Counted from the stretch's first letter, positions 38,931 through 48,129 are shown. The stretch: 64,000 nucleotides of DNA from Saprospiraceae bacterium (GCA_020629715.1 JAHDCU010000002.1:248001-312000); one strand, 5' to 3'. Notes: a model not told the origin generated them from the sequence alone. Numbers and translations: made by a program.

Positions 38931-39560
38931 ATGAATAAGAATAGAATTAACAGTTTGGTTTATCTACTTAGCTTTCTTTTCATGTTTCTCGTCATAGAAG
39001 ACACCGATGCACAGAAAAAAAGAAGAAAATCAAGAACAACTGATGATGAATCTACAATCATACGTAGTAGTCGTGATCGAGATGAGTATCGAGCGCCTTG
39101 GAGAGATAAGCTCGTATATGAAGTGGGTATAGGAAACATTGGTTTTTTTGGTGGCGGTGGAAGTAGTCAATTTAATTTTGCGACTAAGCTGTCAGCTGGA
39201 TATAAGATTTTCAATCGATTGACTGCAGGTCCTTATGGTAAGTTAGATTACCTACTGATCAATGCTAATAGTGAAGACTTCAATCTATTGAATTATGGAC
39301 TTGGTGTATATTCTAGATTTAAACTTTTTGAACCATTATACCTTAAAGCGGAGTATGGTCTACAGAGCTATGCATACGATGCGAGATCTTTAGTGATTGA
39401 GCGAGATAATTTTATCGTCCCAATGGTTGGAGCTGGTTATGTTCAGGGCTTCGGAAAATGGAAAGGAGGCTTTGAAGTAATGTTTAACGTCAACGAAGAA
39501 GCTAGAGATTTTTCAAATACTGTGGTAGAATACTGGCTAAAGTTTGATTACAATTTCTAA
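38931..39560 (+). CDS. Small outer-membrane beta-barrel-like protein
   Basis: I start at ATG 38931, which gives a signal peptide (MNKNRINSLVYLLSFLFMFLVIEDTDAQ); the frame extends to a GTG at 38865 with a non-signal leader. The mature part opens with a basic, charged stretch (KKRRKSRTTDDES...RDRDEYRAPWRDK) and continues with about eight amphipathic strands rich in Gly, Tyr and Phe. It ends in a C-terminal Phe (WLKFDYNF), as barrels recognised by BAM do. It is about 209 residues long, the size of an eight-stranded outer-membrane barrel. I do not recognise a specific family; it is not a typical PorP/SprF protein. It is divergently transcribed from the protease gene, and the two share an intergenic region with two dyads. 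Confidence 0.75.
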   Translation: MNKNRINSLVYLLSFLFMFLVIEDTDAQKKRRKSRTTDDESTIIRSSRDRDEYRAPWRDKLVYEVGIGNIGFFGGGGSSQFNFATKLSAGYKIFNRLTAGPYGKLDYLLINANSEDFNLLNYGLGVYSRFKLFEPLYLKAEYGLQSYAYDARSLVIERDNFIVPMVGAGYVQGFGKWKGGFEVMFNVNEEARDFSNTVVEYWLKFDYNF

Positions 39561-39572
39561 AACAACAATGTT

Positions 39573-39995
39573 TTAAATATTGCTGGTACTCTGTCTTTCT
39601 ATTAGGACATCCTTGAGTTCTTTGAGTGCTGCATATTCTTGAGGCAATACTTTTTTGAAAGCATCTTTCAAAGCAATATAAGTACCTTCTTCAATTTCTG
39701 GAATGGTGTTTTTGATCTTTGATTTTACTCTATTGATATCATGTCTGACCAGACCTCTGATAGAAGGTATATCATGCCAATCAGCTTCTACTGCTATCGT
39801 GTTGAGTTGATATTGATCATCAATTTTTACAGGATCCAAGGAGATGCAACTCGAGTTATGATTTTTGTCCTTACTTGCTTTAGGAAACTTCCAAACATTA
39901 GGATCTTCTCCAGCCTTAGGCTTTATCAAAAAAACCTCAAGGCTCTTCTCGTGATATCGATATAAAATAACTCGTGCTTTATCCAGTACATTCAT
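39573..39995 (-). CDS. Nudix-like protein lacking the Nudix box
   Basis: I start at ATG 39995 (140 residues), because the frame upstream to 40037 adds a hydrophobic leader with no homology. The N-terminus (KARVILYRYHEKSLEVFLIKPKAG) matches the first strands of Nudix hydrolases of the type that reads AGILLYR...LEVFLVHPGG, and WKFPK fits the WSIPKG that precedes the Nudix box. The box itself (G-x5-E-x7-R-E-x-x-E-E-x-G-U) is absent; an unrelated charged segment takes its place. The later helices (LKDAFKKVLPQEYAALKELKDVL) are intact. It is therefore probably a non-catalytic member with a binding or regulatory role. It is convergent with the barrel-like gene and separated from it by 12 bases. Confidence 0.7.
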   Translation of the reverse strand: MNVLDKARVILYRYHEKSLEVFLIKPKAGEDPNVWKFPKASKDKNHNSSCISLDPVKIDDQYQLNTIAVEADWHDIPSIRGLVRHDINRVKSKIKNTIPEIEEGTYIALKDAFKKVLPQEYAALKELKDVLIERQSTSNI

Positions 39996-40070
39996 AATGA
40001 TGAGTTCTGATAGGCAAATGTAACCAGAAGAGATCAATATTGTTGAATAAATTCATGAATAAGATAATAA

Positions 40071-40787
40071 CTACGTGGTGACGAACTGTGTACGTTCTAC
40101 AACATTAAGCAATACTAATGCTAAGCAAATACGCATATCATATTCATCCAAGAGCTCAAGATGCGTAAAGAGTCGTTGCGAAGTGGTGGAGGCTTGGAAA
40201 GGATTTACGATCGTAGCAACATGCTGATCTTTGATAAATACATTTTGTTCAAGAGAAGTTTCAGCAATATCGATATGACCAATTTCTATATCTCGAGATT
40301 CATTCCAGATACTACCTTTATCGTCAAGTATGCCCAATAATTTATGATCCCAATATACTTTAGAGGCGTTATCTGAAAGCTCATAAAGCAATTCACCTTG
40401 CATGGTTTGAATAATCAATAAAGATCTGTCTGAAGAGCTGTATTCTTTCAAAACAAACTTAAATATTGGTTCAGTATAAATGGTATAAAATATCCCTCGA
40501 CTAAATGTTCCTTTAAATTCTCTGACTTGCTGAGTTTCATTTCTAACGGATAGTAGCTTGAGTTCATCATGCTCTATTGGAATAATTTCATCTTCCATCT
40601 CAGAAAGGTATTCTCTCAGCTCTTCCTTATCTCGATTCATCTGAGTAGAAGTTGCCTGCAGGCTTAGGTAGAAATGATACATCTGAAAAACGATGTATCC
40701 TATACCTCCAAAGAATAATGCTAAAATAAAAAATCTAACCATTGGATTGATCGTATAATTATTGTCCGAGATATGATTTGAGATCAT
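40071..40787 (-). CDS. Membrane-anchored protein overlapping rpoD, family unknown
   Basis: The 238-residue protein has one N-terminal membrane helix (about 16-38, MVRFFILALFFGGIGYIVFQMY), a short coiled-coil-like stretch (45-65, MNRDKEELREYLSEMEDEI), and then a beta-rich domain. Strands such as GELLYELSDNASKVYWDHKLLGILDDKGSIW and VFIKDQHVATIVNPF faintly recall tubby/LURP-one folds, but this is weak. The long start overlaps the end of rpoD by 29 bases; an internal ATG at 40742 would place it 16 bases after the rpoD stop. In either case it is translationally close to rpoD and likely part of the same operon. Function unknown. Confidence 0.75.
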   Translation of the reverse strand: MISNHISDNNYTINPMVRFFILALFFGGIGYIVFQMYHFYLSLQATSTQMNRDKEELREYLSEMEDEIIPIEHDELKLLSVRNETQQVREFKGTFSRGIFYTIYTEPIFKFVLKEYSSSDRSLLIIQTMQGELLYELSDNASKVYWDHKLLGILDDKGSIWNESRDIEIGHIDIAETSLEQNVFIKDQHVATIVNPFQASTTSQRLFTHLELLDEYDMRICLALVLLNVVERTQFVTT

Positions 40788-41628
40788 TTCGATTGACTGA
40801 CTTACGCAATCTTCTCAGTGCTCTATCTTTAATTTGCCGTACTCGTTCTCTAGTGAGACCAAACATACTTCCAATCTCTTCCAAGTTATATGTCTTATCT
40901 CCTTTCAAACCAAAGTATGCAGAGAGTACTTCGATTTCTCTTGGAGATAAAATAGCAAGACCGTTTTTAATTTCATCTTTCAGTGACTGTGACATCAGCC
41001 CTAGATCTGGACTGATGGCATCCTCCTCTACAAACAGATCGAGCATACTTGCAGATCCTTCCTCACCACCTACAGGAGCATCCATAGACATATGACGACC
41101 TCCTCCCATAAGCATACGGGATATCTCAGTTTCTTTCATCTCCAATATATCGGCTAACTCTTCGTGAGTAGGTTCTCTCTCATTTTCCTGCACAAAACTT
41201 ACATAAGCATCATTGACCTTAGTGTAAGATCCTGCTTTATTGAGTGGGAGCCTGACCATTCTGGAGTACTCTACGATAGCATGTAGAATAGACTGCCGGA
41301 TCCACCATACCGCATATGAAATAAATTTAAATCCCTTTGTTTCATCAAACCTTCTGGCTGCTTTCATCAATCCTACATTACCTTCATTGATCAAGTCAGG
41401 TAAAGAAAGTCCTTGATTTTGGTATTGTTTAGCCACAGAGACTACAAATCTAAGATTCGACTTCGTCATCTTTTCTAAAGCCTCTTCGTCACCATTACGA
41501 ATACGTCTAGCAAGCTCAGCTTCTTCCTCTGGCGTCAGCATATCCAACTTACTGATATCGTTGAGGTACTTATCCAAAGCAACACTCTCACGATTAGTGA
41601 TTTTATTGGTTATTTTTAGTTGACGCAT
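40759..41628 (-). CDS. rpoD: RNA polymerase primary sigma factor RpoD/SigA
   Basis: The 289-residue protein is the short housekeeping sigma-70 of Bacteroidota, with the characteristic N-terminus MRQLKITNKITNRES and no region 1.1. Region 1.2 (DKYLNDISKLDMLTPEEE, about 19-36), region 2 (NLRFVVSVAKQYQNQGLSLPDLINEG and FKFISYAVWWIRQSILHAI) and region 3 (about 140-220) are complete. Region 4 carries the helix-turn-helix NLEEIGSMFGLTRERVRQIK (about 250-269). It directs transcription from the TTG/TAnnTTTG promoters of this phylum. It follows pnp by 168 bases on the same strand. The order rpsO, pnp, rpoD is a conserved Bacteroidota arrangement. Confidence 0.97.
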   Translation of the reverse strand: MRQLKITNKITNRESVALDKYLNDISKLDMLTPEEEAELARRIRNGDEEALEKMTKSNLRFVVSVAKQYQNQGLSLPDLINEGNVGLMKAARRFDETKGFKFISYAVWWIRQSILHAIVEYSRMVRLPLNKAGSYTKVNDAYVSFVQENEREPTHEELADILEMKETEISRMLMGGGRHMSMDAPVGGEEGSASMLDLFVEEDAISPDLGLMSQSLKDEIKNGLAILSPREIEVLSAYFGLKGDKTYNLEEIGSMFGLTRERVRQIKDRALRRLRKSVNRNDLKSYLGQ

Positions 41629-41740
41629 ACCTGTGAATTATTGATATTACTAAACGGAATAACGGGTCTGCCAGAAGATATTCCTTTTACTCATTATATA
41701 ATACGATTGGGATGCAGATAAAGTTTCTTTTATAAACACA

Positions 41741-41771
41741 AAAGCCCAAGAAAGTTAATTCTTAGGCTTTT
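41741..41771 (-). terminator. Weak hairpin between pnp and rpoD
   Basis: AAAGCC and AAG pair with CTT and GGCTTT with a single C-A mismatch. On the minus strand the T run is interrupted (TTTTGTGTTTA). It could cause partial termination after pnp or serve as an RNA-processing site. Confidence 0.45.
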
Positions 41772-41796
41772 GCTATATCGTAAAAGATGGATAGAA

Positions 41797-43947
41797 CTAC
41801 CCTTCTTTCTTATCCTTACGCTCTGGTTTTGGTAAAAGTGCTTTTCTAGAAAGCTTCATTTTTCCTGATCGCTGATCGATTCCGATGAGTTTTACTTTCA
41901 CTTCATCACCTTCTTTGAATACATCCGCTACATTCTCAATACGAGAGTGGCTGATCTCAGATACGTGCAGAAGTCCTGACTTACCTTCAAAATTGACAAA
42001 TACTCCGTACGGCATTACACTTGCGACTACAGAATCATATACATCACCGACTTCTGGAGTAAATACGATTTTTCTAATGGCCGCTTTTGCTTTTTCTAAA
42101 GATTCGCCATCATTACTTGAGATCGCGACGATACCTTGATTACCCTCTTCTTCAATCGTAATGACTGCTCCACTTTCCTCTTGAATCTTCTGTATGATCT
42201 TTCCTCCAGGTCCAATTACGGCACCGATGAATGACTTATCGATCTTGATTACCTCTATTCTCGGAGCATGTGGCTTAAGCTCTGTTCTAGGCTCCGTGAT
42301 CGTCTTATCCATTTCGTCTAGGATATGTAATCGACCAGCTTTGGCTTGCTCCAATGCTTTTTCTAGTAACTCATATGGAAGACCATCGATTTTGATATCC
42401 ATCTGACATCCAGTGATACCATTTCTAGTACCCGTAACTTTGAAATCCATATCACCTAGCGCATCCTCATCACCGAGAATATCAGATAGTATGGCAGTCT
42501 TTTCTCCATCAGAGATCATACCCATAGCAATACCAGACACCGCTGATTTAATCGGGATACCCGCATCCATTAAGGCTAACGAACCTGCACATACTGTTGC
42601 CATAGAACTAGAACCATTAGATTCTAAGATATCACTTACTAGTCTTATCGTATAGGCACTTTCTTCTGGCATCACTTGCTTAAGTGATCTACCCGCTAGA
42701 TTAGCATGACCTACCTCTCTACGACCTGGACCTCTCATTGGCTTCGTCTCTCCTACAGAAAGTGCAGGGAAATTATAATGAAGAATAAACTTCTCATAAT
42801 GATGATCAAGCGCAGTATCTACCATCAACTGATCCATCTTTGTACCCAACGTTAGAGAAGTCAAAGATTGAGTTTCTCCTCTATTGAATATAGCCGAACC
42901 GTGAGCGGCTGGCAAATAGTCAACTTCGGTCCATATAGGTCTTACTTGATCCAATGCACGTCCATCCAATCGGATAGATTCGTCAAGCACAATACGTCTA
43001 ATGGTTTCTTTCTTGAGTTTATCTAAATACTCCTTTACGGTACCTATATTTTCGTCATAAACATCTTCTTCTACAGCCTCTGCATACGCTTCATCTACAG
43101 CTATACTTAATTGTTTGAAAGCATCTTTACGCTCTTTTTTGTTGAACGCAGATTTAGCAACTTCTACAATTTTATCATATGCCTGAGCTTTCACCCATTC
43201 TTTAACTTCTGTATTCTCTTCTACAGGCACAATTTCTCTCTTAACAGTAGCTGATTCACCAACTTTATCCGCAAGATCAAGTTGTGCTTGACATTGAACC
43301 TTAATAGCTTCATGTCCAACTTTAATGGCTTCGATTAGGTCAGCTTCTTGGCATTCTTTAGATTCACCCTCTACCATCATTACGTTTTCCATAGTAGCGG
43401 CAACGATGAGGTCTAGTTCTAAGTCTTCACATTGCTCAAAAGTTGGGTTTACGGTAAACTTACCGTCCTTCATCCCTACTCGTACTTCAGAGATAGGCCC
43501 TGCAAATGGAATATCCGAAACTGCTAGTGCTGCTGACGCTGCTAATGCTGCATATGCATCTGGTTTTTCTACCTTATCAGATGAAATCAGATTAATGATA
43601 ATCTGAGTTTCATTCATGTATCCATCTGGGAAGAGTGGACGACATGCTCTATCTACTAATCTTGAGGTAAGGATTTCATAATCAGACAACCTTGCTTCTC
43701 TTCTAAAGAAGTTACCTGGAATACGTCCTACGGAAGCGTACTTTTCTTGATAGTCTACAGAAAGAGGAAAAAATGATTGGCCTGGTTTAGGCTCATGAGC
43801 AGATACTACTGATGCAAAGATCATGGTACCGCCAATTTTAACGACTACTGAACCGTGAGCCTGAGTGGCAAGTTTTCCCGTTTCGATAGTTACTTCTCTT
43901 CCATCAGGAAGATTAAACGATTGAGTAGTTGGAATTTTTTGTCCCAT
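41797..43947 (-). CDS. pnp: Polyribonucleotide nucleotidyltransferase Pnp
   Basis: The 716-residue enzyme degrades RNA from the 3' end by phosphorolysis and is a core part of RNA turnover. Two RNase PH domains are visible. The first has the motifs FFRREARLSDYEILTSRL and CRPLFP (about 82-107); the second has GRREVGHANLAGRSL (about 400) and the catalytic Asp region DMDFKVTGTRNGITG (about 490). A KH domain (IGAVIGPGGKIIQKIQEESG, about 560-580) and an S1 domain (VMPYGVFVNFEGKSGLLHVSEIS, about 635-660) end the protein, with a basic tail. The length fits the family. Its place downstream of rpsO is conserved in many bacteria, where Pnp often regulates its own message through the intergenic hairpin. 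Confidence 0.98.
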   Translation of the reverse strand: MGQKIPTTQSFNLPDGREVTIETGKLATQAHGSVVVKIGGTMIFASVVSAHEPKPGQSFFPLSVDYQEKYASVGRIPGNFFRREARLSDYEILTSRLVDRACRPLFPDGYMNETQIIINLISSDKVEKPDAYAALAASAALAVSDIPFAGPISEVRVGMKDGKFTVNPTFEQCEDLELDLIVAATMENVMMVEGESKECQEADLIEAIKVGHEAIKVQCQAQLDLADKVGESATVKREIVPVEENTEVKEWVKAQAYDKIVEVAKSAFNKKERKDAFKQLSIAVDEAYAEAVEEDVYDENIGTVKEYLDKLKKETIRRIVLDESIRLDGRALDQVRPIWTEVDYLPAAHGSAIFNRGETQSLTSLTLGTKMDQLMVDTALDHHYEKFILHYNFPALSVGETKPMRGPGRREVGHANLAGRSLKQVMPEESAYTIRLVSDILESNGSSSMATVCAGSLALMDAGIPIKSAVSGIAMGMISDGEKTAILSDILGDEDALGDMDFKVTGTRNGITGCQMDIKIDGLPYELLEKALEQAKAGRLHILDEMDKTITEPRTELKPHAPRIEVIKIDKSFIGAVIGPGGKIIQKIQEESGAVITIEEEGNQGIVAISSNDGESLEKAKAAIRKIVFTPEVGDVYDSVVASVMPYGVFVNFEGKSGLLHVSEISHSRIENVADVFKEGDEVKVKLIGIDQRSGKMKLSRKALLPKPERKDKKEG

Positions 43948-44078
43948 ATTTTAGGTCTTGATTTACTGGCGACCTAGAAATATCTTGTGAGCGTTATCTG
44001 CTATAATGTATATGTTATAGGACAAAAAAGATTTAAATAACGCTGAGGATCGAGATCACCATTTGGTTTAACTAATAA

Positions 44079-44097
44079 GGGCGGCTAATTGCCGCCC
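44079..44097 (-). terminator. GC-rich hairpin between rpsO and pnp
   Basis: GGGCGGC pairs with GCCGCCC around a five-base loop, 16 bases after the rpsO stop. The downstream T content on the minus strand is poor (TTATTAGTT), so it could be a partial terminator, an RNA-processing site or the 3' stabilising structure of rpsO mRNA. Confidence 0.6.
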
Positions 44098-44112
44098 CAA
44101 AATTTTATATAT

Positions 44113-44388
44113 CTATTTTCTAATATTCAATTTCTCAATGAGTGCTCTATACTTAGTTATATCTTGAGCAGCTAGGTATTTTAGAAATCTCTTTCTTTTT
44201 CCCACCATCGTCAAAAGTGCTCTTCTGCAAGAGTGATCTTTTTTATTAGCCTCAAGATGCTTAGACATCTCTTTGATTCTAAAAGTATACAGTGCGATTT
44301 GCCCCTCTACAGAACCTGTGTTCTTCTCAGAACCACCGTATTCTTTAAAAATTTCTTCTTTCTTTTCTGTTGTTAAGTACGTTGACAT
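44113..44388 (-). CDS. rpsO: 30S ribosomal protein S15
   Basis: The 91-residue protein is full length for S15, a primary binder of the central domain of 16S rRNA. Conserved features are the N-terminal TTEKKEEIFKEYGGSEKNTGS, the segment QIALYTFRIKEMSKHL, KKDHSCRRALLTMVGKRKRFLKYL and the closing RYxxLI-like motif YRALIEKLNIRK. The Cys at SCRRAL replaces the usual Ser/Arg and is a mild variation. It heads the pnp-rpoD gene set, and a good TAnnTTTG box lies upstream. Confidence 0.98.
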   Translation of the reverse strand: MSTYLTTEKKEEIFKEYGGSEKNTGSVEGQIALYTFRIKEMSKHLEANKKDHSCRRALLTMVGKRKRFLKYLAAQDITKYRALIEKLNIRK

Positions 44389-44438
44389 GTTTGTTTGTTT
44401 TTACCAAAAAGGATTACGTAAATGCGATTTTAGCGCCG

Positions 44439-44466
44439 CAAAGATAGCTTTTATTTTATTAGCAAA
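44439..44466 (-). promoter_or_regulatory. Promoter of rpsO
   Basis: On the minus strand TATCTTTG (44439-44446) matches TAnnTTTG exactly and a TTTG (44463-44466) lies 16 bases upstream of it, slightly closer than the usual spacing. The box is about 50 bases before the rpsO start and just after the end of mazG. Confidence 0.6.
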
Positions 44467-44472
44467 GGAGTA

Positions 44473-45228
44473 TTAATTGTTTTTTGCTTCATCCCATAAA
44501 ACATCCATTTCTGACAAGCTCATTTCTTCTAAAGATTTGTTTGCATGAGCCTCAATATATTCAAACCGCTTTTTAAACTTCCGATTCACTTTTTCTAGTG
44601 CAGTTTCAGGATCTATACCATTGAATCGAGCATAGTTGATTAATGAGAAAAGTATATCACCAAATTCATCTTCTTGCTGCTCTTTTGACCCAGAGTGCAT
44701 GACTTCTTTAAACTCACAAATCTCCTCCTCTACCTTATCCCATACTTGATCGGAATTTTCCCATTCAAATCCTACCTGTTTGGTCTTTTCTTGCATTCTG
44801 TAGGCCTTTACCATGGCGGGTAAGGAGTTGGGTACTCCAGAAAGCACTGACTTTTTACCTTCTTTCAGTTTTAATTGCTCCCAATTTTTCTTGACGTCTT
44901 CCTCATTTTCAACGGTGACATCGCCATAGATATGCGGGTGTCTATTGATAAGTTTCTCACATACTGCGTTTAACGCATCAGCAATATCAAAGGCTTTTTT
45001 CTCTTCAGCAATCTTTGCATAAAAGACCATATGCAGCAAAATATCACCTAGTTCTTCTTTTACCTCATCTAGGTTTTCATCCAATATGGCATCTGCTAAT
45101 TCATAGACTTCCTCTATGGTAAGATTTCGGAGAGATTGCATGGTTTGTTTACGATCCCAAGGACATTGTTCACGTAATTCGTCCATTATGATCAGTAATC
45201 GTTTAAAAGCTTCTAATTTTTCCTGCAT
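44473..45228 (-). CDS. mazG: Nucleoside triphosphate pyrophosphohydrolase MazG
   Basis: The 251-residue enzyme hydrolyses NTPs and dNTPs to monophosphates and pyrophosphate. It contains two MazG domains, each with an E-x-x-E...E-x-x-D metal site. The first has CPWDRKQTMQSLRNLTIEEVYELADAI and EELGDILLHMVFYAKI (about 20-75), and the second has EEEICEFKEVM and DEFGDILFSLINYARF (about 165-205). The linker NRHPHIYGD and GVPNSLPAMVKAYRMQEK is the usual family signature. Length and motifs match two-domain MazG, thought to limit aberrant nucleotides and to lower ppGpp in some bacteria. It is divergent from the small membrane protein gene to its right. Confidence 0.96.
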   Translation of the reverse strand: MQEKLEAFKRLLIIMDELREQCPWDRKQTMQSLRNLTIEEVYELADAILDENLDEVKEELGDILLHMVFYAKIAEEKKAFDIADALNAVCEKLINRHPHIYGDVTVENEEDVKKNWEQLKLKEGKKSVLSGVPNSLPAMVKAYRMQEKTKQVGFEWENSDQVWDKVEEEICEFKEVMHSGSKEQQEDEFGDILFSLINYARFNGIDPETALEKVNRKFKKRFEYIEAHANKSLEEMSLSEMDVLWDEAKNN

Positions 45229-45286
45229 GGACTAACTTATTTGAGTTATTTTCGTTGTAAAGGTACAACTGATAATTTAGTTTAAT

Positions 45287-45499
45287 ATGAATGAATTTCT
45301 ATCCATTTTAGTCATCATCTTCGGAGTATTTCTAATCTCTTTTGTTTTAATCAATTTGAGACAAGTCGTCACGGGCAAGGAGTTTAGAGGAACATGTGCC
45401 AGTAATAATCCCATGCTCAAAAATCAGATCGGCGAATGTGAAGTTTGCGGAAAAAAACCTGATGAAGATTGTCAGATGCCTGAGGTAAAGGCCGGATAA
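45287..45499 (+). CDS. Small membrane protein with a four-Cys motif
   Basis: The 70-residue protein has one N-terminal membrane helix (about 4-26, FLSILVIIFGVFLISFVLINL). A soluble tail follows with four cysteines in the order GTCASNNPML...GECEVCGKKPDEDC (C-x13-C-x2-C-x6-C), which looks like a small metal- or disulfide-stabilised knuckle. Similar tiny proteins with a GxCAS motif are common in Bacteroidota and have no assigned function. It is encoded 36 bases before the PIG-L gene on the same strand and could be co-transcribed. Confidence 0.8.
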   Translation: MNEFLSILVIIFGVFLISFVLINLRQVVTGKEFRGTCASNNPMLKNQIGECEVCGKKPDEDCQMPEVKAG

Positions 45500-45535
45500 C
45501 TCTACCCCGCTCCTCTTAAAATCAACTAAAATTCT

Positions 45536-48031
45536 ATGCGACGTTTACTTTACCCTTTCATACTCTGTCTATTATTTACTCATGGTTCATTGCAAGGTCA
45601 AGCTCCAGAAAAATGGACTTCATGTGACATTCATGAAGCCCTTGAAAAATTAAACTTTCTTGGATCTGTCCTCTATGTAGCTGCTCACCCTGATGATGAA
45701 AATACCAGGATGATTAGTTATTTAGCCAATGAACGAAAGGCAAGAACGGCGTATTTGTCCTTGACTAGAGGTGATGGTGGTCAAAATCTTATTGGCACAG
45801 AACTCAAAGAACTACTTGGAGTATTACGAACACAAGAGCTGCTCGAAGCACGTCGAATAGACGGCGGACAACAATTCTTTTCTAGAGCTAATGACTTTGG
45901 ATATTCTAAACATCCTGATGAGACACTAGATATTTGGAATCGCGATGAGGTGCTTAGCGACGTAGTTTGGACCATCAGAAAATTTAGACCTGATGTTGTC
46001 GTCAATAGATTTGATCATGATAGTGCTGGTCGTACTCATGGTCATCATACGAGCTCAGCGGTACTCTCCTTTGAAGCATTTGATATGGTTGGTAAGCGAT
46101 CGGTATATCCAGAACAACTTGAACACGTCAAACCATGGTCTCCAAGAAGACTATATTTTAATACATCCTGGTGGTTTTATGGCAGCCGAGAAAAGTTTGA
46201 AAAAGCGGACAAGACGGGATTTGTATCGGTAGATATAGGAAGCTACTATCCATGTAAAGGAAAATCCAATACCGAGATTGCATCAGAGAGCCGAAGCATG
46301 CATAAGTGCCAAGGCATGGGTAATACCGGTAGTCGTGGTAGCCGTCAAGAATATCTTAAGCTACTAAAAGGAGATATGCCCAACTCCGACTCCGATATTT
46401 TTGAAGGTATCAATACCACTTGGTCACGGGTAAGTGGAGGTGAGAATGTACAAGTAATCATGGATAAGATAATACGAGAGTACAGTTTCGTTGATCCAGC
46501 TGCATCTATTGCTGATCTGGTGAAAGCTCGAAAACTCATCTCCAAAACTTCTGATGCACATTGGAAGAAGATCAAACTTGATGAAATCGATCAAATTATT
46601 TTGGCTTGTGCAGGCGTATTTTTAGAAGCAAAAGCAGGAGAGTCTACAGCTAACCCTGGACAAGATATCGCCTTAGATATTGAGTATATCAACCGAAGTA
46701 TGGCTGATATTAGCATCAAAAGCATCGAAATACAGCCATCATTATTTGACACAACGCTCAATGCTTCAATGGATTTCAATCAAGCTTACTTGTTGACAAA
46801 AGAAGTTACTTTACCCAAATCAACCAAAATAACAAGTCCATATTGGCTTACTCAAAAAGGTGAACTTGGCATGTACAATGTACAGGATCAAAACCTCAGA
46901 GGACTGCCTGAAACTCCAAAAGAAGCTAAAGTTACTTGGACTCTAGATATCGCTGGAGTAGAAATACCGGTAACCAAAGATGTCATCTATAAATACAATG
47001 ATCCAGCGATTGGCGAGGTCTATCAACCCTTTGAAGTGATCCCAGAGTACTCCGTGGGTATCGACAAAGAAGTTTACCTTTTCACAGATCAGCCCAATAG
47101 AGAGCTCGTAGTAAAGGTCAAGGCATTTAAAGAAAATGCAAAAGGAAGCGTAAGTCTAGGTCTAACAGAAGGTTGGACATCAACTCCATCATCTTATGAT
47201 TTTGAAATCAAACAAAAAGGAGCGCAGCAAGAGTTCACTTTTAGCATTACTCCTCCGAAAAATCAAAGTAGTATAGAGATACAACCTGTCATACAAGCGG
47301 ACGGTAAAAAATATACGGACGAACTGATTGAGGTAGACTACGATCATATCTCTAGACAGATGGTATTGATGCCCGCGAAGTCAAAATTGGTCAAGATCGA
47401 CCTCAATAAAAAAGGAAATCTCATAGGATATATCATGGGTGCAGGTGATAAAATACCTGAACAACTGAGAGAGGTTGGGTATCAGGTTGAGATGATTACT
47501 TTAGATGATTTTCCTAGTGATCTATCAAAATATGATGCTATTATTTCCGGAATAAGAGCTTACAATGTGCTCGATGATATCAAGTTTTATCAAGATCGAT
47601 TGATGCAATATGTCTATGACGGAGGTACATATATGAGTCAATACACTACCTCTAGAAGGATGAAGATAGATAAGATCGGTCCCTATGATATCAAGCTATC
47701 TAGATTTAGAGTAAGTGATGAATTTGCTGAAGTGAGAATCTTAGAGCCTGAACATCCTGTATTTAATACTCCTAATAAGATCAGCTCTGCCGATTTCGAT
47801 GATTGGGTACAAGAACGAGGATTGTATTTTGCTAGCGAATGGGCTCCCGAATATACTGCTCTACTTTCTTCCAACGATAAAGGTGAAGATCCGAGAGATG
47901 GCGGATTGCTCATCGCAAAGTACGGTGAAGGATATCACATTCACTCCGGCTATAGCTGGTTTAGGGAGCTACCTGCTGGAGTACCTGGCGCATTTAGGTT
48001 ATTTACCAATCTCATTTCGGTAGGAAATTAG
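45536..48031 (+). CDS. Secreted PIG-L deacetylase with GATase-like C-terminal domain
   Basis: The 831-residue protein has a signal peptide (MRRLLYPFILCLLFTHGSLQG). The N-terminal PIG-L/LmbE domain (about 40-290) has the zinc motif AHPDDE (50-55) and HGHH (168-171), which together place the metal and catalytic residues of N-acetylglucosamine-type deacetylases. A central beta-rich region (about 330-610) is followed by a flavodoxin/GATase-like domain (about 620-825, starting KGNLIGYIMGAGDKIPEQL and containing YDAIISGIRAYNV). The family removes acetyl groups from amino-sugar or related substrates; the real substrate here is not known. It is followed by a 42-residue membrane peptide and a symporter, so uptake of the product is plausible. 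Confidence 0.9.
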   Translation: MRRLLYPFILCLLFTHGSLQGQAPEKWTSCDIHEALEKLNFLGSVLYVAAHPDDENTRMISYLANERKARTAYLSLTRGDGGQNLIGTELKELLGVLRTQELLEARRIDGGQQFFSRANDFGYSKHPDETLDIWNRDEVLSDVVWTIRKFRPDVVVNRFDHDSAGRTHGHHTSSAVLSFEAFDMVGKRSVYPEQLEHVKPWSPRRLYFNTSWWFYGSREKFEKADKTGFVSVDIGSYYPCKGKSNTEIASESRSMHKCQGMGNTGSRGSRQEYLKLLKGDMPNSDSDIFEGINTTWSRVSGGENVQVIMDKIIREYSFVDPAASIADLVKARKLISKTSDAHWKKIKLDEIDQIILACAGVFLEAKAGESTANPGQDIALDIEYINRSMADISIKSIEIQPSLFDTTLNASMDFNQAYLLTKEVTLPKSTKITSPYWLTQKGELGMYNVQDQNLRGLPETPKEAKVTWTLDIAGVEIPVTKDVIYKYNDPAIGEVYQPFEVIPEYSVGIDKEVYLFTDQPNRELVVKVKAFKENAKGSVSLGLTEGWTSTPSSYDFEIKQKGAQQEFTFSITPPKNQSSIEIQPVIQADGKKYTDELIEVDYDHISRQMVLMPAKSKLVKIDLNKKGNLIGYIMGAGDKIPEQLREVGYQVEMITLDDFPSDLSKYDAIISGIRAYNVLDDIKFYQDRLMQYVYDGGTYMSQYTTSRRMKIDKIGPYDIKLSRFRVSDEFAEVRILEPEHPVFNTPNKISSADFDDWVQERGLYFASEWAPEYTALLSSNDKGEDPRDGGLLIAKYGEGYHIHSGYSWFRELPAGVPGAFRLFTNLISVGN

Positions 48032-48129
48032 ATTGGTTTAGGGTTTAGAGCTGAGGGTTTACTAACGTTTGATTCTATCACCTATATTTTACGGCGTTCC
48101 TTGCTTAGACTTTATTATTCTTAAAAACC

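Noticed and set aside
39996-40037. Longer start of the Nudix-like gene
   Set aside because: The extra 14 residues are hydrophobic with no homology, and the family N-terminus begins just after ATG 39995.
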